Source: Cladopsammia gracilis (taxonomy: Eukaryota > Cnidaria > Anthozoa > Scleractinia > Dendrophylliidae). Taken from it: 64,000 nucleotides of DNA. Below are positions 32,775-43,370 of this stretch, piece by piece. Numbering within the stretch: the first letter of the stretch is position 1; each line of letters starts with the position of its first letter. Location: NCBI GenBank assembly GCA_022457155.1, contig JAJGOT010000353.1, forward strand, positions 1 to 64,000. The letters are read 5' to 3'. A program made the translations under genes and the position numbers. Below the pieces are notes generated by a model, which was given only the letters and a program-made list of their open reading frames with translations, did not search any database and was not told where the DNA came from.

Positions 32775-33885
32775 CTGCAGGGCAGGTATTTTCGGGCTGT
32801 TTTCTTACAATACTTTTACATTTTTATGCTCTAAAGGCCCGTTTTCGTGCAATGTTTGACGCACTTGTCGATGCAAATTTTGTCGCGCGCAAGTTGTATC
32901 TTCAAATCGCATGTGAAAACGGGCGGCGATTTCAGTGCGATTTGGGCGCGATTTGTTGCGCGACGTCGCAGAGGTTTCGAACATGTTCGAAACCTGATGC
33001 AACTTGGCGGCGATTGTTGGGGAATCGCAGCAAATATCGCACCTGAGTCGCACTGAAATCGCCGCCCGTTTACACATGCGACAAAACTTGCACTAGAGAG
33101 CGCGACAAAAATCGCATGTGTAAACGAGCCTTAAGAGAGTTGTTTCACTGCAAAGGATCGGCATTATCATTTCGGTCCGTTAAGGCGTCTTTCTCCCGGG
33201 GGTGTGCGGGGGGGTGTGGGGGGGGGGGGGGGGGGGGCGACTCACATATGAAAACGACGGGGTGCTCGTCAAACATTTTCCAAAAACACCCTAAAAGGAA
33301 CCACAATCTCGTTTGATGGGTGTGGCTCAAAAGAATTTTTACCCCTAAGAGGCACCAATTAAAAAAACCACGTCATATTCCGTCATATTTTTTCGGCTCA
33401 ATACTCTAAAAGGTACCGCGATAATTAACGGTGGTCATTTTAGATTTTAGTACCCTAAGCGGTACCAATCTACAAATTGTACGACGAGCTCCCCCGTCAT
33501 TTTTATATGGGATTGAAATATGCAGCAAATCTCGGCAAAATTTAATGGCGGTTACGAGTTTAACACGGAATTTCAGTTTTGGTAGATTACTTGAAAACAA
33601 AAACAAATTGCAAAGTTTCACTGTAATTTCCGTTAATAGATCTTTACCAAAGGGTTTCTTTTGGCCCAATTCGAAGAAATCCAAAAATTCAGTATCGATA
33701 TTTACAGACAGAATCTTCCAATTCAGTAATTAAAACATATTTTAAACTCAAGGTGCCGAAAGCAGATAAAAATTAAAAACGTCATTGAATCATTTTCAAG
33801 GCGATCGATCTTCCCGCATAAGAAAGCCGTTGAGTTCAAAGAGAGCCATACCACTGAATTAATAATATTAACAACGACTTACTGT
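32775..33885. other. Copy A block with repeated CCCTAA/GGTACC motifs
   Basis: It matches 62998-63840. The motif ACCCTAARRGGTACC and close variants recur at 33287, 33341, 33402 and 33452, with five in copy B (63181, 63236, 63296, 63346, 63379), spaced 33-61 bp. A 20-G run at 33218-33237 precedes them. No coding capacity. Confidence 0.55.
32835..33131. mobile_element. MITE with TAA target duplication
   Basis: Ends AGGCCCGTTTTCG and, reversed, AGGCTCGTTTACA are flanked by TAA; copy B has the empty site CTAAGAGAG (63054). It is 297 bp with inner inverted repeats and a perfect 24-bp palindrome centred on ACATGT at 32972-32995. The TAA target fits PIF/Harbinger. Confidence 0.8.
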
Positions 33886-34245
33886 GTTGGGATCCATAGG
33901 CGTACGGGCCGGGGGGGGGGGGGCGAGTGGGGCGGCAGCCTCCCCCCCAGTTTCGGAAATTTCGGGTAAAACGCTCATGATTCGGGCAACAGCACTTGTG
34001 AGAAAACGAAAAAAGATACCACATACACAACATCAAAGTGAGACGCACTCTCTGGCGATGACAAAGTGACTGGAATACCGCCTATATAATCAGCATCATG
34101 GATGATGGGCATCGCAAGTACGTCCAACGCAATCGCGAGTTTTTACGTGTGATCATCGAATATCTTTTTTACACCGCCCAACAAAATATCGCTCAAAGGA
34201 TTGATCGAACCTCGAACAAAGGTCAGATGTCAACAGGGATAATTT

Positions 34246-34488
34246 TAGTAGTCTGTTGTTTGTGATCGTCCGGGTGAGTGTAGTTCTGAAAAGAACTGTT
34301 GTTGTTGTCAGTTTAAAAACTGACCAATGACAGTTATAACCAGACGTATATAACATCAACTGACCATTCACAATCCACATGACTCTGAAGATGACTTCCG
34401 CTCAGGTTGTTGAAACGTTGTCATTGTCAACAACAACAGTTCTTTTCAGAACTACACTCACCGGACGATCACAAACAACAGACTAGTG
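34246..34488. repeat. Inverted repeat with hammerhead-like core
   Basis: Arms AGTCTGTTGTTTGTGATCGT (34247) and its complement (34466-34485) extend about 53 bp and enclose about 130 bp. Between them lies CTGAAGATGACTTCCGCTCA followed by GGTTGTTGAAACG. CTGAAGA fits the hammerhead core CUGANGA and GAAAC the second core half. This looks like a piece of a Penelope-type terminal repeat. Confidence 0.45.
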
Positions 34489-34489
34489 A

Positions 34490-35900
34490 TACTCTTGGGT
34501 TCAAACCATTTACAAGGGATAATTGTCTAGAGCTTTTGCACCTCGATGTAAAGACATTCCTTGACTGGAAGAGAAGTGAACACTCAAGTTACAAAACCAC
34601 GCTCAATGGACCTCGCCAAACATCCAGAATGAGCTACTGAAAATTTTTTCTGACCTCATAACTGAACTTATCTGTTATGATGTAAGAGATAACGGCTGGT
34701 ACGGGATTATTATATAATAGATGAAACGTCCGATATATAAGCCGAGACGAGCAGGTGTGATTCTGTCTTAGTTATATAGCAAATGGCAGTAACAAAGAAG
34801 CATTTGTTGGATTTCATGGAACGAAAGCAACAGACGGTGAAACTCTTTACCAACTAGTCAAGGACGTCATCAACAAGCTACAGTTAGAGCTCCAGAATAT
34901 CGTGGGTGAATGCTTTGACGGTGCAAGTAATATGAGTGGCGTAAATAAGGGACTCAGTGCGCGAATAAAAGAATGCTCTCCGCTCGCGATTTATGTGCAC
35001 CGTTATGGCCACTTGTTAAATTCGGCACTGTAAGACACCATGACAACAGAGGAACCATTGCGAAATACTCTTGGCACAATCCGGAGCCTGTACAATTTTC
35101 TAGAAGCCAGCACAAAGCGACACGCTTTGTTTGGAGGCATTGAGACTGAAGAGGGTAGTTTGCTTAAGACATTGAAGTCTCAAAGTGTAACAAGATGGTC
35201 ATGTCGGTGGGAAGCGATGAAAGCCGTCGACCAGCAGCTCGAGCGAATAGTGAAGGTATTGCTAGTACTATCCACCGATACGGACGCTAAAACATACTCA
35301 GAAAGTCGCTCGCTCACTTCTGCATAGAAACTGTGATTTCCAGTTCATCCTCGGTCTGTATGTTTTGAAGATTATTTTATCAAATACGAGCAGCCTGAGT
35401 GCTTACCTTCAGGGACAGACTGTGGATGTGATCACAGTGAGGCAAAATGCCAATTTGACCTTAGTAACCCAATGAAGCTGCCGAAATGAGGAGAGCTTCA
35501 ACTCAGTGCGGGGACTGTGTGAATGTATCAGTGTTAAGATATCATGGATTGCTGAATCGGATTTTTCATTCCGCGATGCTCGTGTGCCACGACGACAACC
35601 ATCAACGCGCTTCCAAGCGTTAGTCGGGGAAAACCGAAACGTCAGTACTGCTTCTCCGCCATCGAAACCAGAGGATTATCACCGTGTCAACACATTTTTC
35701 ACCTCTCTGGATAATCACCGTTAGTAAATCGCCCACCAGTTATGGCTTTGACCTGGTTGCCAGGAACTATAACCTCGACAAGGAGCTACTCCAGGCAGAC
35801 CAACGGCTGTCCAGTCAATTCAAGACAGCGTGGAGAGATCCATAAAAACAGCTGCAGAAGTCATTGACAGAAGCATTGCACGAAAACAGCCTTTATTAAA
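34490..35900 (+). pseudogene. hAT-superfamily transposase (ZMYM1-like), decayed
   Basis: Readable fragments include LHLDVKTFLDWKRSEHSSYK, GFHGTKATDGETLYQLVKDV, GECFDGASNMSGVNKGLSAR and SVTRWSCRWEAMKAVDQQLE. They follow the order of hAT transposases of the zinc-finger MYM-type 1 group: N-terminal part, catalytic core with the CFDGAxNMSG box, insertion domain. Stops and frame changes occur throughout. The gene is cut by the Gypsy insertion at 35903, and its dimerisation end resumes at 40484-40620 (readable as SCSAKRSFRG and NRLNSLA). Confidence 0.75.
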
Positions 35901-36323
35901 TGACCCCTGTCGTATTCGCCGATGGCCGGAATACACGATGAATTTAACAGATTGAACTTCAACAAATACACTTTAATGGAGCCAGCTCGTGGCCATCTTC
36001 ACAAGTGTCCCATCGTGCATTGGGACATAAAGATAACATGGGGGAGGACTGGTCACTGAATTGAAAACAAGTACACTACATCCCTCCCTTTTTGATAAAG
36101 ACTGGTAATAAAAAAACGAGAATGACTTAGAATCCGACAACTTAATAAATGAATCTCAACAACATGAGCTCAAATGTTCAAGAAAAAAATCAGAGAATGT
36201 CACATGTCACAAATTAAGTAACATAGTCTTTGTAGTATTGGGGTGCAGCTCCGCGTCTCTCTGATCTTCGGAGGGTTGGACTGCTCCGTTGCTGGGCTGG
36301 GTTGCTGCTGGGCTGCTCCTGGT

Positions 36324-36689
36324 CTATTTTGTCCATTCTGTCCTTGTCCTGCGGCAACACCACTTCCTTTGGGATGATAGGCAGCTCGCGAGTTTCATCT
36401 TCTTTCTCGCTGGGTTGTAGTTCTTAACATGTGAGGTATTGCGCGAGTACTCAGCGCCGTCTTGGGACAGTACAACAAGACTGTTTCCATGTTTGCTCAC
36501 CACCACGAACGGGTTTGGGTTGAATGGGGTTGAGAATTTGTTTCTTTTCTCTTGGTGCACAAGTACTTGATCTCCTGGGAGTACATCTGAATAGCTAGCG
36601 TTCCTCCTAGCACCAGCATATGCCTTGCATTTGCTCTTCTGTTCACTGTCCCTGTCGCGTACTTCATGTTCTACGTGCACGTCACTCAA
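36324..36689 (-). pseudogene. Gypsy integrase C-terminal region
   Basis: This contains the stretch following the integrase core, with DVLPGDQVLVHQEKRNKFST, the usual short beta-barrel region (GDxVLV), and a basic tail. It is separated from the integrase core (36790 onward) by about 100 bp that contain stops. The segment is out of continuous frame and this copy cannot make a full polyprotein. Confidence 0.7.
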
Positions 36690-36789
36690 CTCCGGGAGCT
36701 TTGTGCGTATTTTCCGCCCAAATAGTAGCTCAGCTGGACTGACGCCAGTTGTGGCGATAGGCTGTTAGATACTTGGTAAGTTCTTTCTT

Positions 36790-38352
36790 CTAGTCCTGCT
36801 TCTCAGCGTGCGCGATTTGGATTCTCTTCAATAATGACAAGTTTTGGCGCTCCACTTGTCCATTTGCCTGGGGCCACTTTGCTGTGGTTCGATGGTGTCT
36901 TATTCCTTGCTTCTCCATGTACTCTTTAAACTCTGCTGAAATAAACTGTGGACTATTGTCCGACGTCAGGCTGTCTGGTAGACCATGTCTTGAGAACATC
37001 ACTTCGAGGCTTGATATGACCTTTGCTGTAGTTGTCGATTTCAGTATGTCCACCTCGTAGTAGCGACTGTAGTAATCTATGAGTACCAGGATAGATTCAC
37101 CATCAGGGAGGGGTCCCATTAGATCGACCGCCAAATCCCTCCATGGTCCAGTTGGTAGGGGTGTAGACCTGATAGGCTCAGGTGCACTGGTTGGGCTTGT
37201 CAGTTGGCATCCATAACATGCTTTGCAATGTTTTTCAGCATCCTTTTCCATTCCTGGCCACCATACTTTGCTGCGCAACTTCTGCTTAGTGCCAACAATG
37301 CCAAGATGACCTTCATGGGCAAGGAAGAGTACTCTGGGTCTAAGCTTCCTTGGTACAACAATCCTCGTTCCTCTCAGTATCAGTTGGCCAATAGCGCAAA
37401 GTTCTCCAGCACATGAAAGGTACCTTTTGTAGGCTAGCTGCTCCCATGGTTTTCCGTTTAGACATTCCCTGACTGCACAGAGTTCTTCATCAATGGTTGA
37501 AGCTTCTTCCACTTCTCGAGTAGTCATAGCACTGGGGGTGGCATTTACTGCTACAAATCTGTTATATTCTTCGGCTTCTGATGAATGGCTGCTACTGGTT
37601 TTCTGATTGCCCACTAGCCTTGAGAGAGGGTCAGCGATGTTTTTCGGGCCTGGCTCATATTTGACTTTGAACTTGTAGGGCTGCATTTGTAGCACCCATC
37701 TTTCAATGCGTGCGCAGGGTTTTGATTTTGGGCCGTAAATTACCTCCAATGGCTTGTGATCTGTTACAAGTTCAAATGGCACGCCGTACACATAGGGATG
37801 AAACTTTTCGCATGCCCACACGAGTGCCAGGGCTTCTTTTTCAGTTTGCGAATATCTTTTCTCTGTGTCTGTCAGGCTACGACTTGCATAGCTGATGACT
37901 CTTGGTCCATCCTTTTGCTTTTGGGTCAGCACCGCTCCCAGTCCAACGGGGCTTGCGTCGGCAATCACTTGGGTTGGGGCGTCTTTGTCAAAGTACCCCA
38001 AAGTTTCAGCACTCGCCAACCGCTCATTCAGCTCTTGAAACGCTTTTCTCTGTTCACCCCCAAACACGAAGGGTGTTCCTGACTTCGTTAGGCACCGTAA
38101 GGGCTCGGAAATGGTTGCCAGGTCAGGTATAAATCGGCCACAGTAGTTGGCAAGCCCAAGAAAACTTCGGGTTTCTGACACCGTCCGGGGTTCTCTTGCC
38201 TCAGTCACGGCTTTCACTTTCTCTGCTGTGCAGCTGATTCCATTCCCGGATAACACCATGCCAAAGAATGTAAGCTTGTCCACGCTGAACTGGCACTTTT
38301 CAGCGTTAAGGGTTAACCCACGTTCCTCTAATCTCTTGACCACTTTCTCCAA
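36790..38352 (-). CDS. Gypsy RT C-terminus, RNase H and integrase
   Basis: A 520-codon frame. It begins in the RT connection (LTFFGMVLSGNGI, ETRSFLGLANYCGRFIPDL), goes on to RNase H (FGGEQRKAFQEL, TQVIADASPVGLGAVL, YSQTEKEALALVWACEKFH, DHKPLEVIYG, ADPLSRL), then integrase with the zinc-binding HEGHLGIVGTKQKL / CKACYGCQ and the core Asp-Asp-Glu positions in WRDLAVDLMGPL, TSDNSPQF and ANGQVERQN. It is collinear with the usual Gypsy pol. Its upstream junction at about 38410 holds a stop codon. Confidence 0.9.
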   Translation of the reverse strand: MEKVVKRLEERGLTLNAEKCQFSVDKLTFFGMVLSGNGISCTAEKVKAVTEAREPRTVSETRSFLGLANYCGRFIPDLATISEPLRCLTKSGTPFVFGGEQRKAFQELNERLASAETLGYFDKDAPTQVIADASPVGLGAVLTQKQKDGPRVISYASRSLTDTEKRYSQTEKEALALVWACEKFHPYVYGVPFELVTDHKPLEVIYGPKSKPCARIERWVLQMQPYKFKVKYEPGPKNIADPLSRLVGNQKTSSSHSSEAEEYNRFVAVNATPSAMTTREVEEASTIDEELCAVRECLNGKPWEQLAYKRYLSCAGELCAIGQLILRGTRIVVPRKLRPRVLFLAHEGHLGIVGTKQKLRSKVWWPGMEKDAEKHCKACYGCQLTSPTSAPEPIRSTPLPTGPWRDLAVDLMGPLPDGESILVLIDYYSRYYEVDILKSTTTAKVISSLEVMFSRHGLPDSLTSDNSPQFISAEFKEYMEKQGIRHHRTTAKWPQANGQVERQNLSLLKRIQIAHAEKQD

Positions 38353-38412
38353 CCGCGAGTCATGTTCTTCCTGGTCCTTGCCATGAATGATAATGTAGTC
38401 CGAGATGTTCTC

Positions 38413-39278
38413 TTATTCCTCAATACCTGCCAGTGCTGTCTGTATCTCGTATTGGTACTGTTCGGAAGCAGAGTTAACGCCAAACAATAATCTCTTGTAT
38501 CTGAATAGACCACAATGAGTCGCGAATGTCGTAATTTCTCTGGATTCCGGAGAAAGTTCCAACTGGTGATATCCCCATTTAAGGTCAAGCTTTGAGAATA
38601 TCTTGCTCCCGCTTATGCTCTGCGTAATCTCGTCCACTGTGGGGATCGGGTGCCAGGCTCTGCGTATTGCCTTGTTGGCTCTTCGCATGTCAATGCAGAG
38701 ACGGATGTCACCCCTGACTTCGGGACAACAACAACAACAGGATTTACCCATGGGGTGGGTCCTTTCACAGGCTCGATGATGTCCAGGTCAACGAGTTCTT
38801 TAATCTTGTCTTCTACTTTCGATCTCAGACTGAAAGGGGTTCTGCGAATCGGCTGCGCAATGGGTCTTATATCTGTGTCGATGTGTAGCTGTACGGCGCG
38901 ATCCTTCAATTTGCCTACTCCCTTGAATACTTGTGGGTATTTCTGCTGTAACAATTCGCCAATGACCTTTGAACCAGTGCTCACTGCGGCAACATCTACT
39001 CCCATTTTCAACACACCGAGGCTCATGGCTGTGTCTTTCCCCGGAAGGGATTCCCCTTTGCCATTGATCACACAGAATTCTGCTCCAACTGTGGTATTCC
39101 CGACTGAAGTTTCACAACGGAATGTTCCAATCACATCCAGTGGAGCTTGTGATGCATATGTGTAAAGCTTTTTATCGGCGCGAGTTGATTCACACTTCAG
39201 CTTGTTTCTTTTCAGCCACTCCCATGTTTGTTTATCCACGATGTTGGTACTTGCACCAGAATCTATGACCATGTTCAA
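38413..39278 (-). pseudogene. Gypsy protease and RT N-terminal part
   Basis: The protease active site is VIDSGASTNIVDKQTWEWL. The RT fingers follow (AQPIRRTPFSLRSKVEDKI, LDIIEPVKGPTPWVNPVVVV). A frame change near 38715, next to an ACA repeat, leads to RLCIDMRRANKAIRRAWHPI, then KIFSKLDLKWGYHQLELSPE and LFGVNSASEQYQ. The YIIIHGKDQEEH palm segment lies after the stop near 38412. Two defects break the pol frame. Confidence 0.8.
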
Positions 39279-39499
39279 CCTGCATCCTCCAACAGTGACT
39301 TCAATCTTCTCCTGTGTTTCAATGCCTACAGCAAATGCATATTCTGGCCCTTCATCCTCTTCTTCAGAGTGAACCGCATTGGCTGTATTTTTCCTGGGTG
39401 TCCTGTGGTTCCTGGATTTGCCAGCTTTTCTTTGTTTTTCAGCGCCACTCTGTCTTGTACGGCACTGTGCTTGGAAATGGCCTTCTAAACCACACGTGT

Positions 39500-40246
39500 G
39501 ACAGAAATTGCCTCTTGCCGGACAATCTGGATCCTTGCCAAAATGTCCTGTTCTACCGCATCGATGACAAGACCACCCTCGGTTCTTCCTTGATTCACGT
39601 GGTTGTTTTTGCTTGTTTCCATCACTCTTTCATCCAATAATACGGTTTACGCTCTCCGAATTCTCTCTTTTTCTTCCAAGGACATGGCTGTGAGTTGGGA
39701 GTCGACTTTCTCACAGTTTTCCGCGATCTGGAGTGCCTTAGCGAGAGTAAGTCCGCTACCTTCCTCGAGGAGTTTACTTTTCAAGTACGTGTTCGTACAT
39801 TTGCACAGGATTTCATCACGTATTTGATTCTCGGTGTCTTCCCCGTAGCCACAGTCCTTTGCTGCACGTCTAAGTCGCGTTGCAAACTGTCGCGTTGTCT
39901 CTCCAGGTGTTTGTTTTAGCTGTTTAAAGGAGTGGCGGGCGAAGGTTGTATCGGTCTTCGGGATGAAATACGAGTTTAAAGCGTCGACGGCTTTTTTGTA
40001 ATCTTTCGCATCTCCCGTGTTCGGTAGCGTTGAAAATATGTCCTGTACATCGGGACCTGAAAGGTGAAGAAGGAGTGCTCGCCTTCGTTGTCGGTTGTTG
40101 GCATTTTCTTCGTTGATTATTAGGCCCTTGCCGTCTGCGAAAAGCTCGAAGGCTGTAAGCCAACGTTTCCAGCGAAGTCCCAGCGTGTTTTGATCTCCGC
40201 CGAAGCTGTCAAATGTTCTGATGTGATTTCGCTCATTGTCATCCAA
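39500..40246 (-). CDS. Gypsy gag
   Basis: The ATG at 40246 opens MDDNERNHIRTFDSFGGDQN and continues through a capsid-like region (HSFKQLKQTPGETTRQFATR, LRDEI-type CKCTNTYLK). After a stop near 39647, two CCHC-type zinc knuckles can be read (CHRCGRTGHFGKDPDC and CHTCGLEGHFQAQC, in 39480-39580). The interruption may be a mutation; gag-pol frames were not resolved further. Confidence 0.75.
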
Positions 40247-42399
40247 TATGACGGTAAATTGACTTGCAAATATGTTTCTTCAGGCACAGGTTATCCTCGT
40301 CGCCAATGTCGTATTCCCCGACGGCCGGAATACACGATGAATTTAACAGATTGAACTTCAACAAATACACTTTAATGGAGCCAGCTCGTGGCCATCTTTA
40401 CAAGTGTCCCATAATGCATTGGGACATAAAGATAACATGGGGGAGGACTGGTCACTGAATTGAAAACAAGTACACTACAACCCCAATGCTCTCAAAGGTC
40501 GCGTCCATTCTGGCCGTCATCCCCGCAATATCATGCTCAGCGAAACGCTCATTCAGGGGACAGAATAGACTAAATAGCCTTGCTATCGTCTGTATTGAGG
40601 TCATTGAGTGTGCGAGGTTTTTTTAAAAAAAATTATTTTTGGAATTATAACAGTTACATTACTTAAAACACCATTAGACGTAAGAATTGTAAACGGTTTT
40701 TTTAATGCAATTTGAGTGCGTTTTATATATCCCGATTTCAACACCCACGCATCGCATTCGGGCATTCTGTACATTTTTCGGGCAAGAAGGTTACCGCCCC
40801 CCAAGGCCAATGGTGCCCGTACGCCTATGTTGGGATCCGTTTTTTGTGCGACGAAAATGAAACAAAGAGCTGTAATCAACAGAGAGCCTTCAAAACCAAG
40901 ACATATGACCAAAACATTATTATTATGAAATTGCTAGAAACGGCTTGTAATATTCAATTCCTTACAAGCGTCTTCCTGTTGATTTCGTAGCTTTTAAATT
41001 TGCTTTCACTCGTTTACAACTGAATGAACAGGTAAAGGAAAACTTCAACTTAGTAAACAAAATTATATAGAAGGCTTCTTAAGTATCGGCATCTGCAAAA
41101 AATTCGAAACCGATCATAGGACTTGAAAACTGTTAAACGAACGGTTTGAATATGCCAGTCATACGCGAATCCATCGTAGGAAAAAAGATGGCGGCTGTTC
41201 ATTTTACCACAATACCTTGCGGACCTAACAGAGCACATAAGGCACAAAGAAAGCCAAATTTTTACAATATTTGTTCCAGTACTAAGGACAATGTGTAGAC
41301 CAGGTTTGAAGATTTTATAACTTTTCTTTACATTTTTATGAACGTTGTTAAGGTTTTTGTGCGCTACGAATTATGGGTAAATGTACCAGTCGCCATCTTT
41401 TTTCCTACCGAGGATTGATCAATAACAACTTTGTTACGTCTTCTATCTTAGCTTTCCTTGGTTTAAGCAGGAAAGTATAATTTACACAATGTTACAGAAC
41501 CAAACAGCTCCCTATACAAAAGAAACTTATCGATGATAATGGGCTCCTGCGCTGGTATAATAATTCTAGTTCTATCTTAAATAGGTAAATTAAAGACTAG
41601 CAGTAATCAGGGATTATTAAGTGCGTTCGAATGTTTGTTATGGGTAAGAAGTGTTTGAGACTTGTTTGAGTGACATTGTAATATTCATTCATGATGTCAA
41701 GCATACATCACTAAGTAATTCTTCCTTAATTTCACGAAGACGTATTCCAAGTTACTTGATTGATAATTGACATTCGTGACGTAGCCGTTACATCACTAAT
41801 TCCACAACAACCAAGTTTTAACGGCAAAACTTAATAATCACTACACGAGGCCGAAACTAAAATTTCCAAATGTGACAGCGCTTCACTTCCAATATGAAAC
41901 CGCTAGTTGTATTTGTATTTGTGACCGCAATGGGTCAGAGTACAATGACTCATATGATCAATTAGTATTAGTTTGTTTTCTACCGACTTCTCTCTCATCG
42001 ATGGCGTCTCACAGAACGATAATAGGCGCCATATTCGCTTCTTTGTAGCTGGACTTTCTGTACCTTTCAGAAGCAGTAAACATGTTTTCGATCAAGCTTC
42101 GTTGTAAAAACACTGCAGTTACTTGCAAAAATGATAGAGATTAAACTTACCGAATAGAGCAGAGGTGAGAAAAAATGGCAAGCCAATGTGTGCGCGCGCA
42201 ACTTGCTGGATGAGTCTTTGACGTGCTCGTAAGGAGAAAAACGTGCGCGCGCACCTTGCCGGAAGAGGCTATGACGTATTTCCGGTACTTGACCCACCCA
42301 CAAAATCGAGTTTCTCTCCCCTAAATGTTCGTGCCCAGGTCTCTCGCTTGTTGAGTTTAGGTTGCGTTCTCCTAACGTCGAACGCAATAAAGACTTCAG

Positions 42400-42512
42400 G
42401 AAACAAAGTACTTACCAAGACGCTTCTTTACCAGTTGCACAATGAAACTAAAAAATCCGGGTTCGGGGAAACTAAAACCCGGTCATATGAAATGTCGTCA
42501 TAGGTCGAGAAT
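42400..42512 (-). repeat. 113-bp direct repeat with splice donor, copy 1
   Basis: It matches 43257-43370 in the same orientation. On the minus strand both copies read through an ATGACGACATTTCATATG and end at G|GTAAGTACTTTG, a strong donor. This could be a duplicated non-coding first exon of a minus-strand gene; the open frame after the ATG is very short. Confidence 0.45.
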
Positions 42513-43256
42513 AAATTGTGAATGCTATACAGGAGTTTTTCACATTCAAGGTGGATAAAATACGTAGCGACGCTATCAAGGGGAAGGACACGCCCGTTTC
42601 AACACTTGGTTGGCTTGAATCTCAAACAGTAAATGTCGGAACATCTTTCGATGCTTGTTTTTTTTAGGTAGCTTTTATTTAAAAGCGGAGAAATACGAAG
42701 GCGCATCGTCTAGTCTTCTTCGATATATGTACCATTTAGCTATTAAATGAGCTCAACTCAGTGACGTATGGCAACGTGAACTTCCTTTAGTAGTGTACAA
42801 CACATTAGCAGCTGTTAAGTTCAGCCCTGTCTGGGTGTATATGTGCCACCATTCGCGGCAATCATCCCAACTTTATATATTTTTATTTTAGTATATACTT
42901 AAACAGTGGATAGCGTTGTTGACGCGCTTTGATTGGCTACTGAAACTCGGGTTAGCAAGTGCTATTCACCCCCAAGCAGATTGCGGTCATTTGCGCGCGA
43001 GAATTGTAATCGTTGACAGAAACAAATGAGTTAGAAATCATAATTTTCTGCTATATTATCTCACTGCTTTAGTATACACTAAAACAACTATTCAACTCAG
43101 TGTTGGTGAAAGTGGTGGATATTTATCTTACCGCTTCGCGTTTCGGTTAAAATCCACTTTTAACCACCTCCACTTCGGTGAATAGTTGTAAAATATTCTT
43201 ACAGTGAGTTTAAACGTGTCTAACATAAACGTGTAAATTAAATATAAACACTTCCC

Positions 43257-43370
43257 GAAACAAAGTACTTACCACGACACTTCTTTTCCAGTTGCACAAT
43301 GAAACTGAAAAATTCGGGGTTCAGAGAAACTAAAACCCGGCCATATGAAATGTCGTCATAGGTTGAGAAT
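43257..43370 (-). repeat. 113-bp direct repeat with splice donor, copy 2
   Basis: Second copy of the 42400-42512 sequence, 860 bp away, with the same donor (GTAAGTACTTTG). Confidence 0.45.

Larger units (their letters stand above)
35908..40479 (-). mobile_element. Gypsy LTR retrotransposon, nearly complete
   Basis: Two 173-bp LTRs (35908-36080 and 40307-40479) start TGTAGTGTACTTG and end ACGACA on the minus strand. They differ at 5 of 173 positions. The insertion duplicated ACCCC (35903-35907, 40480-40484). Next to the 5' LTR is a primer-binding-like TTGGCGACGAGGATAACC; next to the 3' LTR a polypurine tract AAAAAGGGAGGGA. It sits inside the hAT-like gene. Confidence 0.93.
33896..40828. mobile_element. 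TIR element with 10-bp target duplication carrying a hAT-like gene
   Basis: Both ends read ATAGGCGTACGGGC (14 of 14 identical when the right end is reversed), flanked by GTTGGGATCC (33886-33895 and 40829-40838). Copy B has one GTTGGGATCC at the equivalent site (63838). The element would be about 2.36 kb before the Gypsy insertion. Its only cargo is a decayed hAT-type transposase, yet hAT elements make 8-bp duplications; a 10-bp duplication is more like MULEs. The contradiction is discussed in the findings. Confidence 0.75.
2746..40990. repeat. Segmental duplication, copy A
   Basis: From GTTTTTGTTAGAGTTTTTGA at about 2744 onward, the sequence matches 48623 onward in the same orientation and order, including the TPR-CHAT locus, the tRNA-derived satellite and the block ending at 40990 (equivalent to 64000). 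The match is interrupted by the insertions and deletions listed separately. 40990 is only the last position that can be compared, because copy B runs off the window. If the duplication is tandem, the unit in copy A is about 45.9 kb. Confidence 0.9.
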
